From NCBI RefSeq assembly GCF_003319095.1, contig NZ_QOHI01000001.1:992001-1056000 (forward strand): 64,000 nt of DNA, read 5' to 3'. The translations under genes and the position numbers were made by a program. Source of the stretch: Blastococcus sp. TBT05-19 (GTDB lineage Bacteria; Actinomycetota; Actinomycetes; Mycobacteriales; Geodermatophilaceae). Below, one piece after another: positions 54,250 through 62,662 of this stretch. The notes under the pieces are model-generated. The model ran no database searches. It was not told the origin of the DNA and saw only the letters and a program-made list of their open reading frames with translations. Numbering within the stretch: the first letter of the stretch is position 1; each line of letters opens with the position of its first letter.

Positions 54250-54428
54250 CACGGCCACGACGGGACCGCCGTGCCGAGGTGGTCGCCGGGTCCGCCGAAT
54301 CCGCCGCCGGACAGGTGCAGGGCGACGAAGAGCAGCGCCAGCAGGAGTGCGACGAGGGCGAGGACCTTCACCCACCGCGGTGCGCCCGGTGGCGGTCCGG
54401 CGTCCGGCCTGCTGCCGGGATCGGTCAT
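54249..54428 (-). CDS. Small single-pass membrane protein, 59 residues
   Basis: A short protein: a Pro/Gly-rich N terminus, one helix (WVKVLALVALLLALLFVALHLSG), and a Gly-rich tail ending AVPSWP. Coding character is supported by a textbook ribosome-binding site (AGGAGGAG, seven bases before the ATG) and by coupling to the DUF2269-like gene. Function unknown. It is the first gene after the divergent TetR operator. Confidence 0.72.
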   Translation of the reverse strand: MTDPGSRPDAGPPPGAPRWVKVLALVALLLALLFVALHLSGGGFGGPGDHLGTAVPSWP

Positions 54429-54465
54429 GGGGCGCTCCTCCTGTGGTGGGACAGTCCGTCCGGGT

Positions 54466-54496
54466 ATGAGACAGAATGTCTCATGGGCAGTAGTCT
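54466..54496 (+). promoter_or_regulatory. TetR operator and leaderless tetR promoter
   Basis: ATGAGACA-GAA-TGTCTCAT (54466-54484) is a perfect inverted repeat with 8-base arms. It contains GAGACA (54468-54473), a -35 box that is 17 bases from TAGTCT (54491-54496); that -10 box ends six bases before the ATG of the TetR gene. The operator therefore covers the -35 box and most of the spacer, the expected position for autorepression, and it also faces the divergent small membrane protein genes. Confidence 0.65.
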
Positions 54497-54502
54497 CGTC
54501 GC

Positions 54503-55069
54503 ATGCCGACCCCCTGGACCGAGACGGTCGCCGGGCACCGGTCCTCGGTGCGCGACGCCGTCCTCGACGCCGCGTCGGCGCTCGTCGCCGCCCAGGGCCT
54601 GGACCTGACGATGTCGCAGGTGGCCGAGCGCGCCGGCATCGGCCGGGCGACGCTCTACCGGCACTTCGCCGACGTCGACGCGGTGCTGACCGCCTGGCAC
54701 GAACGCCAGATCGGCTCCCACCTGCAGCACCTGACCGCTGTTCGCGACCGCGTGGCGGACCCGGTCGAGCGGGTGGAGCAGGTCCTGGCCGCCTACGCCG
54801 GCATGTCCCGGCACGGCGGGCAGTCGGCGGCCGCCGCCCGGCTGCACCGGTCCGAGCACGTGGGCCGGGTCCGCGACCAGCTGCGCGACTTCCTCGCCGA
54901 GCTGCTGGCCGAGGGGGCACGCGCCGGCCGGCTGCGCGGCGACGTGCCCCCGGCCGAGCTGGCCGAGTTCGTGCTGGGCGCCCTGACGGCGGCCGGGGAG
55001 CTGCCCTCGGCCGCCGCCGTGCAGCGGCTGGTCGGCGTGACCGTGGCGGGGCTCCGCCCACCGCCCTGA
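54503..55069 (+). CDS. TetR-family regulator
   Basis: A 188-residue TetR-type repressor. The helix-turn-helix is clear (SVRDAVLDAASALVAAQGLDLTMSQVAERAGIGRATLYRHFADVDAVLTAWH). The ligand domain is helical with a His-rich surface segment (HERQIGSHLQHL). It is divergent from two membrane protein genes, with a perfect inverted repeat on its own promoter, so it very likely regulates itself and those genes. The ATG is probably the first base of the mRNA. Confidence 0.92.
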   Translation: MPTPWTETVAGHRSSVRDAVLDAASALVAAQGLDLTMSQVAERAGIGRATLYRHFADVDAVLTAWHERQIGSHLQHLTAVRDRVADPVERVEQVLAAYAGMSRHGGQSAAAARLHRSEHVGRVRDQLRDFLAELLAEGARAGRLRGDVPPAELAEFVLGALTAAGELPSAAAVQRLVGVTVAGLRPPP

Positions 55070-55090
55070 CCGACCGCCGCGACGGGCGGA

Positions 55091-55726
55091 TCAGCCGCCG
55101 AGCTCGCTCAGCAGCTGCTCCATCTCCTCGATCTCGGCGTTCTGGGTGTCGCGGATGTCCTCGGCCATCGCCAGCGCCTCGGAGCTCTCCCCGTCGGCGA
55201 TCTCCGTCTCGGCCATCGCGGTGGCGCCCCGGTGGTGCTCCACCATCATCTCGAGGAACATCCGGTCGAACTCGGGTCCGGAGGCGTCGGTCAGGGCGGA
55301 CATGTCCTCCTCGGACATCATCCCGCCCCCGCCGTGGTCCATGCCCCCGTGGTCCGTCCCGCCCGATCCCTCCTCGGCGCCCCAGGCGTCCAACCAGTCG
55401 GTCAGGGTCTGGATCTCGGGCTCCTGAGCGGCCTCGATGCGTGTCGCCAAGTCCGCCACCCGGGGGTCCGCGGAACGGTCGGCGGCCAGCTGCGCCATCT
55501 CCACCGCCTGCTCGTGGTGGGGCAGCATGCCCCGGGCGAAGGCGACGTCGGCGTCGTTGAACTCGGCCGAGGTGCCGGGGTCCTCGGACGAGGCGTTCGG
55601 CGAGGCGCTGTCGGACATGCCGGACATGTCCTCGTGGCCTGCGTCGCCGGAGCAGCCGGCGAGGAGGAGGGCGCCGGAGACGAGGGCGCCGGCGAGACCT
55701 GTGCGGCGTGCGGTGGTGCGGTTCAT
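55091..55726 (-). CDS. DUF305 lipoprotein (ferritin-like, His/Met-rich)
   Basis: A 211-residue exported lipoprotein: signal peptide LAGALVSGALLLAGC with a lipobox (LAGC, Cys about 25). The DUF305 domain follows, in two ferritin-like halves: FARGMLPHHEQAVEMAQLA near residue 65 and FLEMMVEHHRGATAMAETE near 160. A Gly/Asp/His/Met-rich linker (DHGGMDHGGGGMM) suggests copper or other metal binding. DUF305 proteins are often linked to copper resistance. CAGGAG precedes the ATG. It lies 91 bases downstream of a DUF6153 gene on the same strand. Confidence 0.9.
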   Translation of the reverse strand: MNRTTARRTGLAGALVSGALLLAGCSGDAGHEDMSGMSDSASPNASSEDPGTSAEFNDADVAFARGMLPHHEQAVEMAQLAADRSADPRVADLATRIEAAQEPEIQTLTDWLDAWGAEEGSGGTDHGGMDHGGGGMMSEEDMSALTDASGPEFDRMFLEMMVEHHRGATAMAETEIADGESSEALAMAEDIRDTQNAEIEEMEQLLSELGG

Positions 55727-55817
55727 GGGTGCTTCTCCTGCGGTCGGTGCGGTTCGGAGGCGTGCGGGACCGTCGCCGCGGCAGCTGGGCTGGAGGCGGG
55801 GCGGTGCGGCGGTCGGC

Positions 55818-56249
55818 CTAGGTCCGCAGGACGCAGAGGGCGAAGATGTCCGGTGGCCTCGGTGGCGGCTGCCCGGCCGTCGTGTCGAGCCGGGCCGACG
55901 GCTCCGTCGCGCGCCGGAGCCGTCGTGCCGGGACACCGGCGATCCCCAGCAGGACGGCCAGGCCCACGGCGAGCACCGCCAGGCAGGTGGCCCAGAGGTG
56001 GGCGGGCAGGCCGCCGTTGCTCTCGCGGTCCCCGGCCGTGGCGTCCGGTGACGGGGCCGGGGCGGCGTGGTGGGCGGTGACGCCGACCGGGGCATCGACC
56101 GCCGCGAGCGCCAGCGGGCCGGCGCTGACCTCCGGCACGTGGGCCGCGTGCCCGGGGTGGGCGGGGCCGGCGGCGCACTGCAGGCCGTGCCCGAGCAGCA
56201 CGGCGGCGAGCAGCAGCGCGGCAGCCCACGCGCGCGCCCCCGTGCCCAT
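55818..56249 (-). CDS. DUF6153-type membrane protein
   Basis: A 143-residue protein with an N-terminal membrane segment (AWAAALLLAAVLLGHGLQC), a His-rich external loop (PAHPGHAAHVPEV, VTAHHAAP), a second helix (HLWATCLAVLAVGLAVLLGIAG), and a basic tail ending in a Pro-rich stretch and CVLRT. This matches the DUF6153 family, often next to DUF305 genes in actinobacteria. The His-rich loop suggests a metal. ATG 56249 is used as start; longer reading frames run through the tRNA gene. Confidence 0.78.
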   Translation of the reverse strand: MGTGARAWAAALLLAAVLLGHGLQCAAGPAHPGHAAHVPEVSAGPLALAAVDAPVGVTAHHAAPAPSPDATAGDRESNGGLPAHLWATCLAVLAVGLAVLLGIAGVPARRLRRATEPSARLDTTAGQPPPRPPDIFALCVLRT

Positions 56250-56302
56250 GCGACCGAGCCTACGAGCCTGGGCCCGGGGTGCTCCGCCGGTGGCGTCGCG
56301 AG

Positions 56303-56375
56303 CGCGCCCGGCAGGGATCGAACCTGCGACCAAGTGCTTAGAAGGCACCTGCTCTATCCGCTGAGCTACGGGCGC
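56303..56375 (-). tRNA. tRNA-Arg (TCT anticodon)
   Basis: The minus strand folds into a complete tRNA: acceptor GCGCCCG/CGGGCGC, D arm GCTCAGCGGATAGAGC, anticodon stem GGTGC/GCACT with loop CTTCTAA (anticodon TCT, reading AGA and AGG), and T arm GCAGG-TTCGATC-CCTGC. The discriminator base is G. No CCA is encoded. AGA/AGG are rare codons in this GC-rich genome. Confidence 0.96.
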
Positions 56376-56430
56376 TCGGCATCGATCATCGCATCGCCCG
56401 GAGGAGCCGGTCACGAGCCGGCGGCGCAGG

Positions 56431-56458
56431 TCGTCCACAGGGGTCAGGCGTGTCCACA
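56431..56458 (+). promoter_or_regulatory. Two DnaA-box-like repeats upstream of ssb
   Basis: TCGTCCACA (56431-56439) and GTGTCCACA (56450-56458) each match 8 of 9 bases of the actinobacterial DnaA box TTGTCCACA. They are in direct orientation, 19 bases apart, about 104-131 bases before the single-strand binding protein start. Confidence 0.4.
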
Positions 56459-56561
56459 GTCCGGCGGACGGCCCGCTCGTGGCCGTCCGAGGCGGCCAGG
56501 GTCGAGGCACACCGGCACCGAGCCGGTCGCGCCGTTCGGCGCAGCACCTCCGAGGAGCACC

Positions 56562-57065
56562 GTGAGCGCCACCGAGATCACCGTCATCGGCAACGTCGTC
56601 AACGCCCCGACCCGCAACCGCACGCAGAACGGGAGCGTCACCAACTTCCGCATGGCCGCAACCGAGCGCCGCTTCGACAGCGCCACGCAGGACTGGATCG
56701 ACGGCCACTCCTTCTTCGTCGACGTCGAGTGCTGGGGCGAGCTGGGCGGCAACGTCTCGCACAGCATCAGCAAGGGCGACCCGGTCGTCGTGGTCGGCAA
56801 CATCCGCACGCACGAGTGGGAGTCCGAGCAGGGGCGGCGCAGCCGCCCGCAGATCAAGGCCGAGGCGGTGGCCCCCAACCTGGCCCGAGGTGTCGCCGAC
56901 TTCCGCCGGACGCCGCGGAGCGCTCCGGCGATCCCGGACGCCCCCGAGGAGCACGGCTTCCCGGGGGCGGACGGCGAGCTCCGTCCTGGACGGGACTACG
57001 TGGGGGCCGACGACGCGTTGGAGCAGGTGACCGAGGACCTCTCGCCGGAACCCGTGCACGCGTAG
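56562..57065 (+). CDS. ssb: Single-stranded DNA-binding protein (Ssb-type)
   Basis: A 167-residue OB-fold single-strand binding protein. The core has ITVIGNVVNAPTRN, FRMAATERRFDSATQDWIDG, FFVDVECWGELGGNVSHSISKGDPVVVVGN and IRTHEWESEQGRRSRPQIKAEA. The tail (residues about 115-167) is acidic but lacks the classical DDDIPF end, so it is probably a second, non-essential type of Ssb, as in other actinobacteria. GTG 56562 has GAGGAG four bases upstream. DnaA-box-like repeats lie ahead of it, and ettA follows 102 bases downstream. Confidence 0.9.
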   Translation: MSATEITVIGNVVNAPTRNRTQNGSVTNFRMAATERRFDSATQDWIDGHSFFVDVECWGELGGNVSHSISKGDPVVVVGNIRTHEWESEQGRRSRPQIKAEAVAPNLARGVADFRRTPRSAPAIPDAPEEHGFPGADGELRPGRDYVGADDALEQVTEDLSPEPVHA

Positions 57066-57167
57066 TTGCCGGAGGCTGGGAGGATCGCAGGCGAGAACGC
57101 ACGGGGTGGGGTCGCGATCCCGCGGCCCCGCCCCCGCTCGCGAGACGACGGAAGGCTCCGAAACCCA

Positions 57168-58838
<1,671 letters not shown>

Positions 58839-58906
58839 CGGTCGCCGAGCTCCGTGTCAGGCCGGTCTTCCCCACGGGGGAGACCGGCCTGACGCACATC
58901 CGGGTG
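58839..58906. repeat. 68-base structured repeat, copy 1
   Basis: Starts at the base after the ettA stop. It aligns without gaps to 59619-59686, matching at 54 of 68 positions. Its core is a hairpin: GTCAGGCCGGTCT with AGACCGGCCTGAC (58856-58893), plus a C-run/G-run near the loop. It can serve as the ettA terminator. Several differences between the copies keep the stem paired. Confidence 0.75.
58856..58893. terminator. Hairpin terminator after ettA
   Basis: GTCAGGCCGGTCT-T-CCCC pairs with GGGG-AGACCGGCCTGAC, giving 17 base pairs with one bulged T and a short ACG loop, 17 bases after the ettA stop. It is the core of repeat copy 1. Confidence 0.8.
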
Positions 58907-58982
58907 CCGCCCGGCCCCGCCGTGCTCTAGCGTGGCGCCCCTCCTGCCGTGCACCCGGCGCGGCCACGACCGCGGAGCGCGG

Positions 58983-59606
58983 ATGTCCCTCCTGCCCTTG
59001 GCGCGCGCAGAACGCGAGGACCTGCGCGAGGTCCTGGTCGGTCTCAGCCGTGAGCAGTGGCAGGCGCCGTCGCTGTGCGACGGCTGGTCGGTGAAGGACG
59101 TCGTCACGCACATGCTGAGCTACGAGGAGCTGGGCCCACGGCAGCTCGCGGAACGCTTCGTGCGCGGCCGGCTCTCGTTCGACCGCGTGAACGACCTGCG
59201 GCTCCGGGAGTGCTCGTCTCGCACCGCCCCCGAGCTGATCCAGCTGCTGGACGCGCACCTGACCCCGAGCGGGTTGACCGCAGGCATGGGCGGCGCCATC
59301 GGGCTGACCGACGGGATGATCCACCAGCAGGACATCCGACGTCCGCTCGGACTTCCGCGCACCATTCCCGCCGAGCGGCTGGTGCCGGCCCTGCGGACCG
59401 CGCTGTTCGCACCCACGCTGCTCGGCGTCCTCCGCGTGCGCGGCGTCCGCCTCGTGGCCACCGACATCGACTGGTCCTTCGGCCGCGGCCCCGAGGTCCG
59501 GGGTACGGCCGAGGCACTCCTCATGGCCATCGCGGGGCGCCGGGGGATCGCCGCCGAACTGGCCGGGCCGGGCCAGGAACGCCTCTCCCGCCGGCTCGGT
59601 GGCTGA
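58983..59606 (+). CDS. Maleylpyruvate isomerase-family (MDMPI/DinB-fold) protein
   Basis: A 207-residue protein of the mycothiol-dependent maleylpyruvate isomerase-like family. It starts LLPLARAEREDLREVLVGLSREQWQAPSLCDGWSVKDVVTHMLSYEEL: the W and H in WSVKDVVTHM are the family marks (metal-binding His). A second His pair lies in GMIHQQDIRRPLG. This fold usually binds a metal and uses mycothiol; the reaction here is unknown. ATG 58983 is preceded by GCGGAG. A TAGCGT -10 box lies at 58928-58933. The two 68-base repeats flank the gene. Confidence 0.82.
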   Translation: MSLLPLARAEREDLREVLVGLSREQWQAPSLCDGWSVKDVVTHMLSYEELGPRQLAERFVRGRLSFDRVNDLRLRECSSRTAPELIQLLDAHLTPSGLTAGMGGAIGLTDGMIHQQDIRRPLGLPRTIPAERLVPALRTALFAPTLLGVLRVRGVRLVATDIDWSFGRGPEVRGTAEALLMAIAGRRGIAAELAGPGQERLSRRLGG

Positions 59607-59618
59607 GGCGCGACACCG

Positions 59619-59686
59619 CGGTCGGCGAGATCCGCGTCGCGCCGGTCTCCTCCTCGCGGGAGACCGGACCGACGCGCATCTCGGTG
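59619..59686. repeat. 68-base structured repeat, copy 2
   Basis: Begins 12 bases after the MDMPI-family gene stop and aligns without gaps to 58839-58906 (54 of 68 identical). The hairpin core CCGGTCTCC/GGAGACCGG (59642-59667, 8-base loop) is preceded by GCGTCG and followed by CGACGC, which also pair. It may act as the terminator of that gene. Confidence 0.75.
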
Positions 59687-59727
59687 TGGTGGCGCGTTCT
59701 CCACGTGGGCGGTCGCGGTAGGGCAGG

Positions 59728-60144
59728 GTGGCGGGGATGAGGCACACCGTGCACGTCCCGATGCGCTGGTCGGACATGGACGCCTACCAGCACATCAACA
59801 ACGTCGCCTTCCTCGGCTACTTCGAGATGGCTCGCGTCAACCTGTTCTTCGAGCACCCGACGCACGACGAGAAGACCGGCATGCGCCGCGGGCTGGTCGT
59901 CCACTCGCACGAGATCACCTACAAGCGCCCCGTCGTCTACGACGAGCAGCCGCTGGAGATCCAGGTCTGGGTGTCCGGGGTCCGGGCGGCGTCCTTCACC
60001 TGCCACTACGAGCTGTTCGACCACGAGCGGCTCGCGGTCACCGGAAGCACCGTCCTGGTCCCGTTCGACTTCGCGCTGAACCGGCCGCGCCGGATCACCG
60101 CCGAGGAGAAGGAGTTCCTGGCCCGCTGGGCCGACGAGGGCTGA
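59728..60144 (+). CDS. Acyl-CoA thioesterase (hotdog fold, YbgC/FadM-like)
   Basis: A 138-residue 4-hydroxybenzoyl-CoA thioesterase-like protein. Hallmarks: MRWSDMDAYQHINNVAFLGYFEMARVNLF (catalytic Asp and the HINN motif), VVHSHEITYKRPVVYDEQPLEIQVWV and ASFTCHYELFDHERLAVTG. It hydrolyses acyl-CoA esters to free acid and CoA, in the cytoplasm. GTG 59728 is used; an ATG at 59737, just three residues further in, is equally possible. Its 3' end is adjacent to the convergent MOSC gene. Confidence 0.9.
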   Translation: MAGMRHTVHVPMRWSDMDAYQHINNVAFLGYFEMARVNLFFEHPTHDEKTGMRRGLVVHSHEITYKRPVVYDEQPLEIQVWVSGVRAASFTCHYELFDHERLAVTGSTVLVPFDFALNRPRRITAEEKEFLARWADEG

Positions 60145-60678
60145 TCAGCCGGCGACGATGCGCGGCACCGGTCGATCGGCGCCGGTGGGAGCACCGCGCC
60201 GGGCGGCCTCCTCGTCCGACACCGGCCGCACCAGCGCGCCCTCGGTGACCATCCCGCCGCCGAACACCGCGGCGTTGATCCCGCCCCGGTGCACCATCGC
60301 CTTGACCAGCTTCAGCCCGGTCAGCCGCTCCAGGTGCGTGCACGGCGGGCAGCGCTTCATGCCGAACAGCAGCGCGTCGCCCACCGCGAACCACCCGCCG
60401 ACCAGCGAGGGCAGGTCGATGCCGGTCGTCACCAGGTTGCGGCGGGTGTCACCGGGGGAGAGGTCGGCGCCCACCTCGGCAGCGACGGCGGCGACGTCGT
60501 CCCGGTCGATCAGCGTGAGCTGCTTCTCCAGGTCGGGGTACTGCGCCCACGTCCCGCCACCGAGCGCGTACCGGTCGCCGTCGAGCCCGATCCCGGGCAC
60601 CAGCCGGCCACCGGGCACCCGGCGCATCGGGGCGGCCGCCGCGCCGGTCAGCCAGATCTCGTGCACGGTGCCGCTCAC
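60145..60678 (-). CDS. MOSC-domain protein
   Basis: A 177-residue MOSC-domain protein, a fold that binds the molybdenum cofactor or handles sulfur from pyridoxal enzymes. Marks: VHEIWLTGAAAAPMRRV at the start, GIGLDGDRYALGGGTW, LTLIDRDDVAAVAAEVGADLSPGDTRRNLVTTGIDL, and the conserved Cys in GMKRCPPCTHLERLTG. GTG 60678 overlaps the stop of ecfT (GTGA), so it is translationally coupled to the biotin transporter operon, which is unusual for a MOSC gene. Confidence 0.88.
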   Translation of the reverse strand: MSGTVHEIWLTGAAAAPMRRVPGGRLVPGIGLDGDRYALGGGTWAQYPDLEKQLTLIDRDDVAAVAAEVGADLSPGDTRRNLVTTGIDLPSLVGGWFAVGDALLFGMKRCPPCTHLERLTGLKLVKAMVHRGGINAAVFGGGMVTEGALVRPVSDEEAARRGAPTGADRPVPRIVAG

Positions 60679-61316
60679 GAGGCCACCGCCGTCCGCCGTC
60701 GGGGGCGCCGGGCCGGGGCGTCGTCGGCGCCCCGGGCGTCCAGTGCCTCGCCGACCGTCGCCGCCATCCGCAGCACCTGGATCAGCAGCGGCACGGCCAT
60801 GCCCAGCCGCACCCGGTGCGCGCCCCGGGCGGCCTGGGCCTCCCGGATCCGTGCGGCCCGCTCCGCGACCAGGGGGATGAACCGCAGCGTCATCGCGAGC
60901 ACCAGGCCGATCCGCGCCGGCCGCACGCCGAAGACCCGCAGCGGTGCGGCCAGCCACTCGATCACGGCGACCAGCGCCGTCACCCGCGTCGTCGCCGTCA
61001 CGATCGCGGCGGCTGCCAGCAGGGTCAGCAACCGGAGGACGGCGACCGACCCCGTCCGGAGGTCGGTGACCAGCAGGTGGAAGCCGAGCAGCAGCGCGAG
61101 CCACGGCCACACCGGCCGGACCTGGACCGCCAGCGCCCGCCACGGCAACCGCGCGAGGCCCACGCCGGCCAGCACCACGAGCGCCACCGCGCCCGCCATC
61201 ACGGCCGGGGACCCGACCCAGAAGAGGCCGATGCCCAGCGCCGCGAGCAGCCCGAGCTTCAGCCCGGCCCGCGCGCGGTGCACGACGCTCTCGCCCGGCA
61301 CGTAGAGCGACAGCAT
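60675..61316 (-). CDS. bioN: Energy-coupling factor transporter transmembrane protein (EcfT/BioN)
   Basis: A 213-residue EcfT-type membrane protein that couples the ATPase to the substrate-binding BioY. Five or six helices are visible (LKLGLLAALGIGLFWVGSPAVM, VMAGAVALVVLAGVGLA, WPWLALLLGFHLLV, IGLVLAMTLRFIPLVAERAA). The two ATPase-contact motifs are present: ARIREAQAARG and, near the C terminus, ALDARG. It lies between the ATPase (TGATG overlap) and the MOSC gene. Confidence 0.9.
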   Translation of the reverse strand: MLSLYVPGESVVHRARAGLKLGLLAALGIGLFWVGSPAVMAGAVALVVLAGVGLARLPWRALAVQVRPVWPWLALLLGFHLLVTDLRTGSVAVLRLLTLLAAAAIVTATTRVTALVAVIEWLAAPLRVFGVRPARIGLVLAMTLRFIPLVAERAARIREAQAARGAHRVRLGMAVPLLIQVLRMAATVGEALDARGADDAPARRPRRRTAVAS

Positions 61317-62047
61317 CAGTCCATCCTCGCCACGTACCAGGGCACGGTCTCGGCGGGGGTGCCGTCGGCGATCACCCGCCCGTGCTCGACGACCAGCACC
61401 CGGTCGAACCCGCTCAGCAGGTCGAGGTGGTGGGTGACGACGACGACGTCCTGCTCCAGCTCGTCGATCACCCGTGCCACCCGGCGGGTGTTGCTCAGGT
61501 CGAGCAGCGTGGTCGGCTCGTCGAACACGATCCGCCGCGGGCGCATGGCGAGCACGCCGGCGATGGCCAGCAGCTGCTTCTGCCCGCCGGACAGCAGGTG
61601 CGCGGGGTGGTCGCGGTGGTCGGCGAGCCCGTAGCGCCCGAGCATCTCCTCGACGCGTCGCTGCACCTCGTCGTCGGGCAGGCCCTGGTTGTGCGGACCG
61701 AAGGCGAGGTCCTCGGCGACCGTGGGGTGCACGATCTGGGCATCGGGGTCCTGGAAGACGAAGCCCACCCGGCGGCGCACCGCCCGCACCTGGGTCCGGG
61801 TGTCCAGACCGTCGACGAGCACCGTCCCCGAGGTCGGCACGACCAGCCCGTTGAGCAGCCGGGCGAAGGTGCTCTTGCCCGAGCCGTTGGCGCCGACGAC
61901 GCCGATGCGCCGTTCGGTGAGGGTCAGCGAGATGCCGTCGAGGACCACGCGCTCGCCGTAGGCGTGCTCGACGTCGCGCAGCTCGATGCCGGCGCCGGGA
62001 GCGACGGCGTCGTCGGCCTCCTCCGCGGGCCGCCGTCCCCAGCGCAC
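61316..62047 (-). CDS. bioM: Energy-coupling factor ATPase (EcfA/BioM)
   Basis: A 243-residue ABC ATPase of the ECF type. Walker [21 protein letters not shown]. The Q-loop/ECF-specific part reads [30 protein letters not shown]. Signature: [18 protein letters not shown], Walker [19 protein letters not shown], switch His in [17 protein letters not shown]. It powers uptake of biotin with BioY and EcfT. GTG 62047, five bases after bioY, is used as start; the coding frame reads open further upstream through bioY. Confidence 0.92.
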   Translation of the reverse strand: MRWGRRPAEEADDAVAPGAGIELRDVEHAYGERVVLDGISLTLTERRIGVVGANGSGKSTFARLLNGLVVPTSGTVLVDGLDTRTQVRAVRRRVGFVFQDPDAQIVHPTVAEDLAFGPHNQGLPDDEVQRRVEEMLGRYGLADHRDHPAHLLSGGQKQLLAIAGVLAMRPRRIVFDEPTTLLDLSNTRRVARVIDELEQDVVVVTHHLDLLSGFDRVLVVEHGRVIADGTPAETVPWYVARMD

Positions 62048-62052
62048 CCGGC

Positions 62053-62619
62053 TCAGCTGGCGGCCGCGCGCCGGCCCGGCAGCTCGATCACCGGGTAGGT
62101 CCGGCGCACGGCCACCGCCACCACCGACGCCGCGACCGCCTTGACCAGGTCGCCCGGGATGAAGGTGAGAGAGCCGGTGAACGAGGCCCACAGCGGCACG
62201 TCGCCGTAGATGCTGGTGAAGGGGATGCCGATCGCGTAGATCACGACGATCCCGCCGATCATGTTGGCGATCAGGGCCCAGGCCAGGTTGAACCGCTTCC
62301 AGAACAGCTGGGTGAGCAGGCCGATGACGAAGGCGGCGATCGGCCAGCTGTACAGGTACCCGGCGGTCGGGCCGACGAAGACGCTCAACCCGCCACGACC
62401 GCCCGCCAGGAGCGGCGCGCCCGCGGCCACGAGGGCCAGGAAGACCAGCAGCGCCAGGCCGCCCCGCTTGGCGCCCAGCACCGACCCGGCGAGCATCACG
62501 CCGAGGGTCTGCGCCGTGATCGGCACGGGCAGGCCCGGAACGGGCACGGGCGGCAGCAGCCCCAGCACCGCGACGATGGCGGCGAAGAGGGCGACGTAGG
62601 CGAGATCCCTGGACTTCAC
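62053..62619 (-). CDS. bioY: Biotin transporter substrate-binding protein BioY
   Basis: A 188-residue membrane S-component binding biotin. Typical parts: [40 protein letters not shown] at the N terminus, [30 protein letters not shown] near the middle, and [18 protein letters not shown] near the C terminus. Six helices are visible. GTG 62619 is chosen because a TACTTT box lies seven bases upstream (leaderless) and the family starts here; GTG 62649 would add ten residues. It heads the bioY-bioM-bioN operon. Confidence 0.94.
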   Translation of the reverse strand: MKSRDLAYVALFAAIVAVLGLLPPVPVPGLPVPITAQTLGVMLAGSVLGAKRGGLALLVFLALVAAGAPLLAGGRGGLSVFVGPTAGYLYSWPIAAFVIGLLTQLFWKRFNLAWALIANMIGGIVVIYAIGIPFTSIYGDVPLWASFTGSLTFIPGDLVKAVAASVVAVAVRRTYPVIELPGRRAAAS

Positions 62620-62662
62620 GCGGCGGAAAGTACCGGAGCCGATCCGCACCGCCTCCCGCCGG

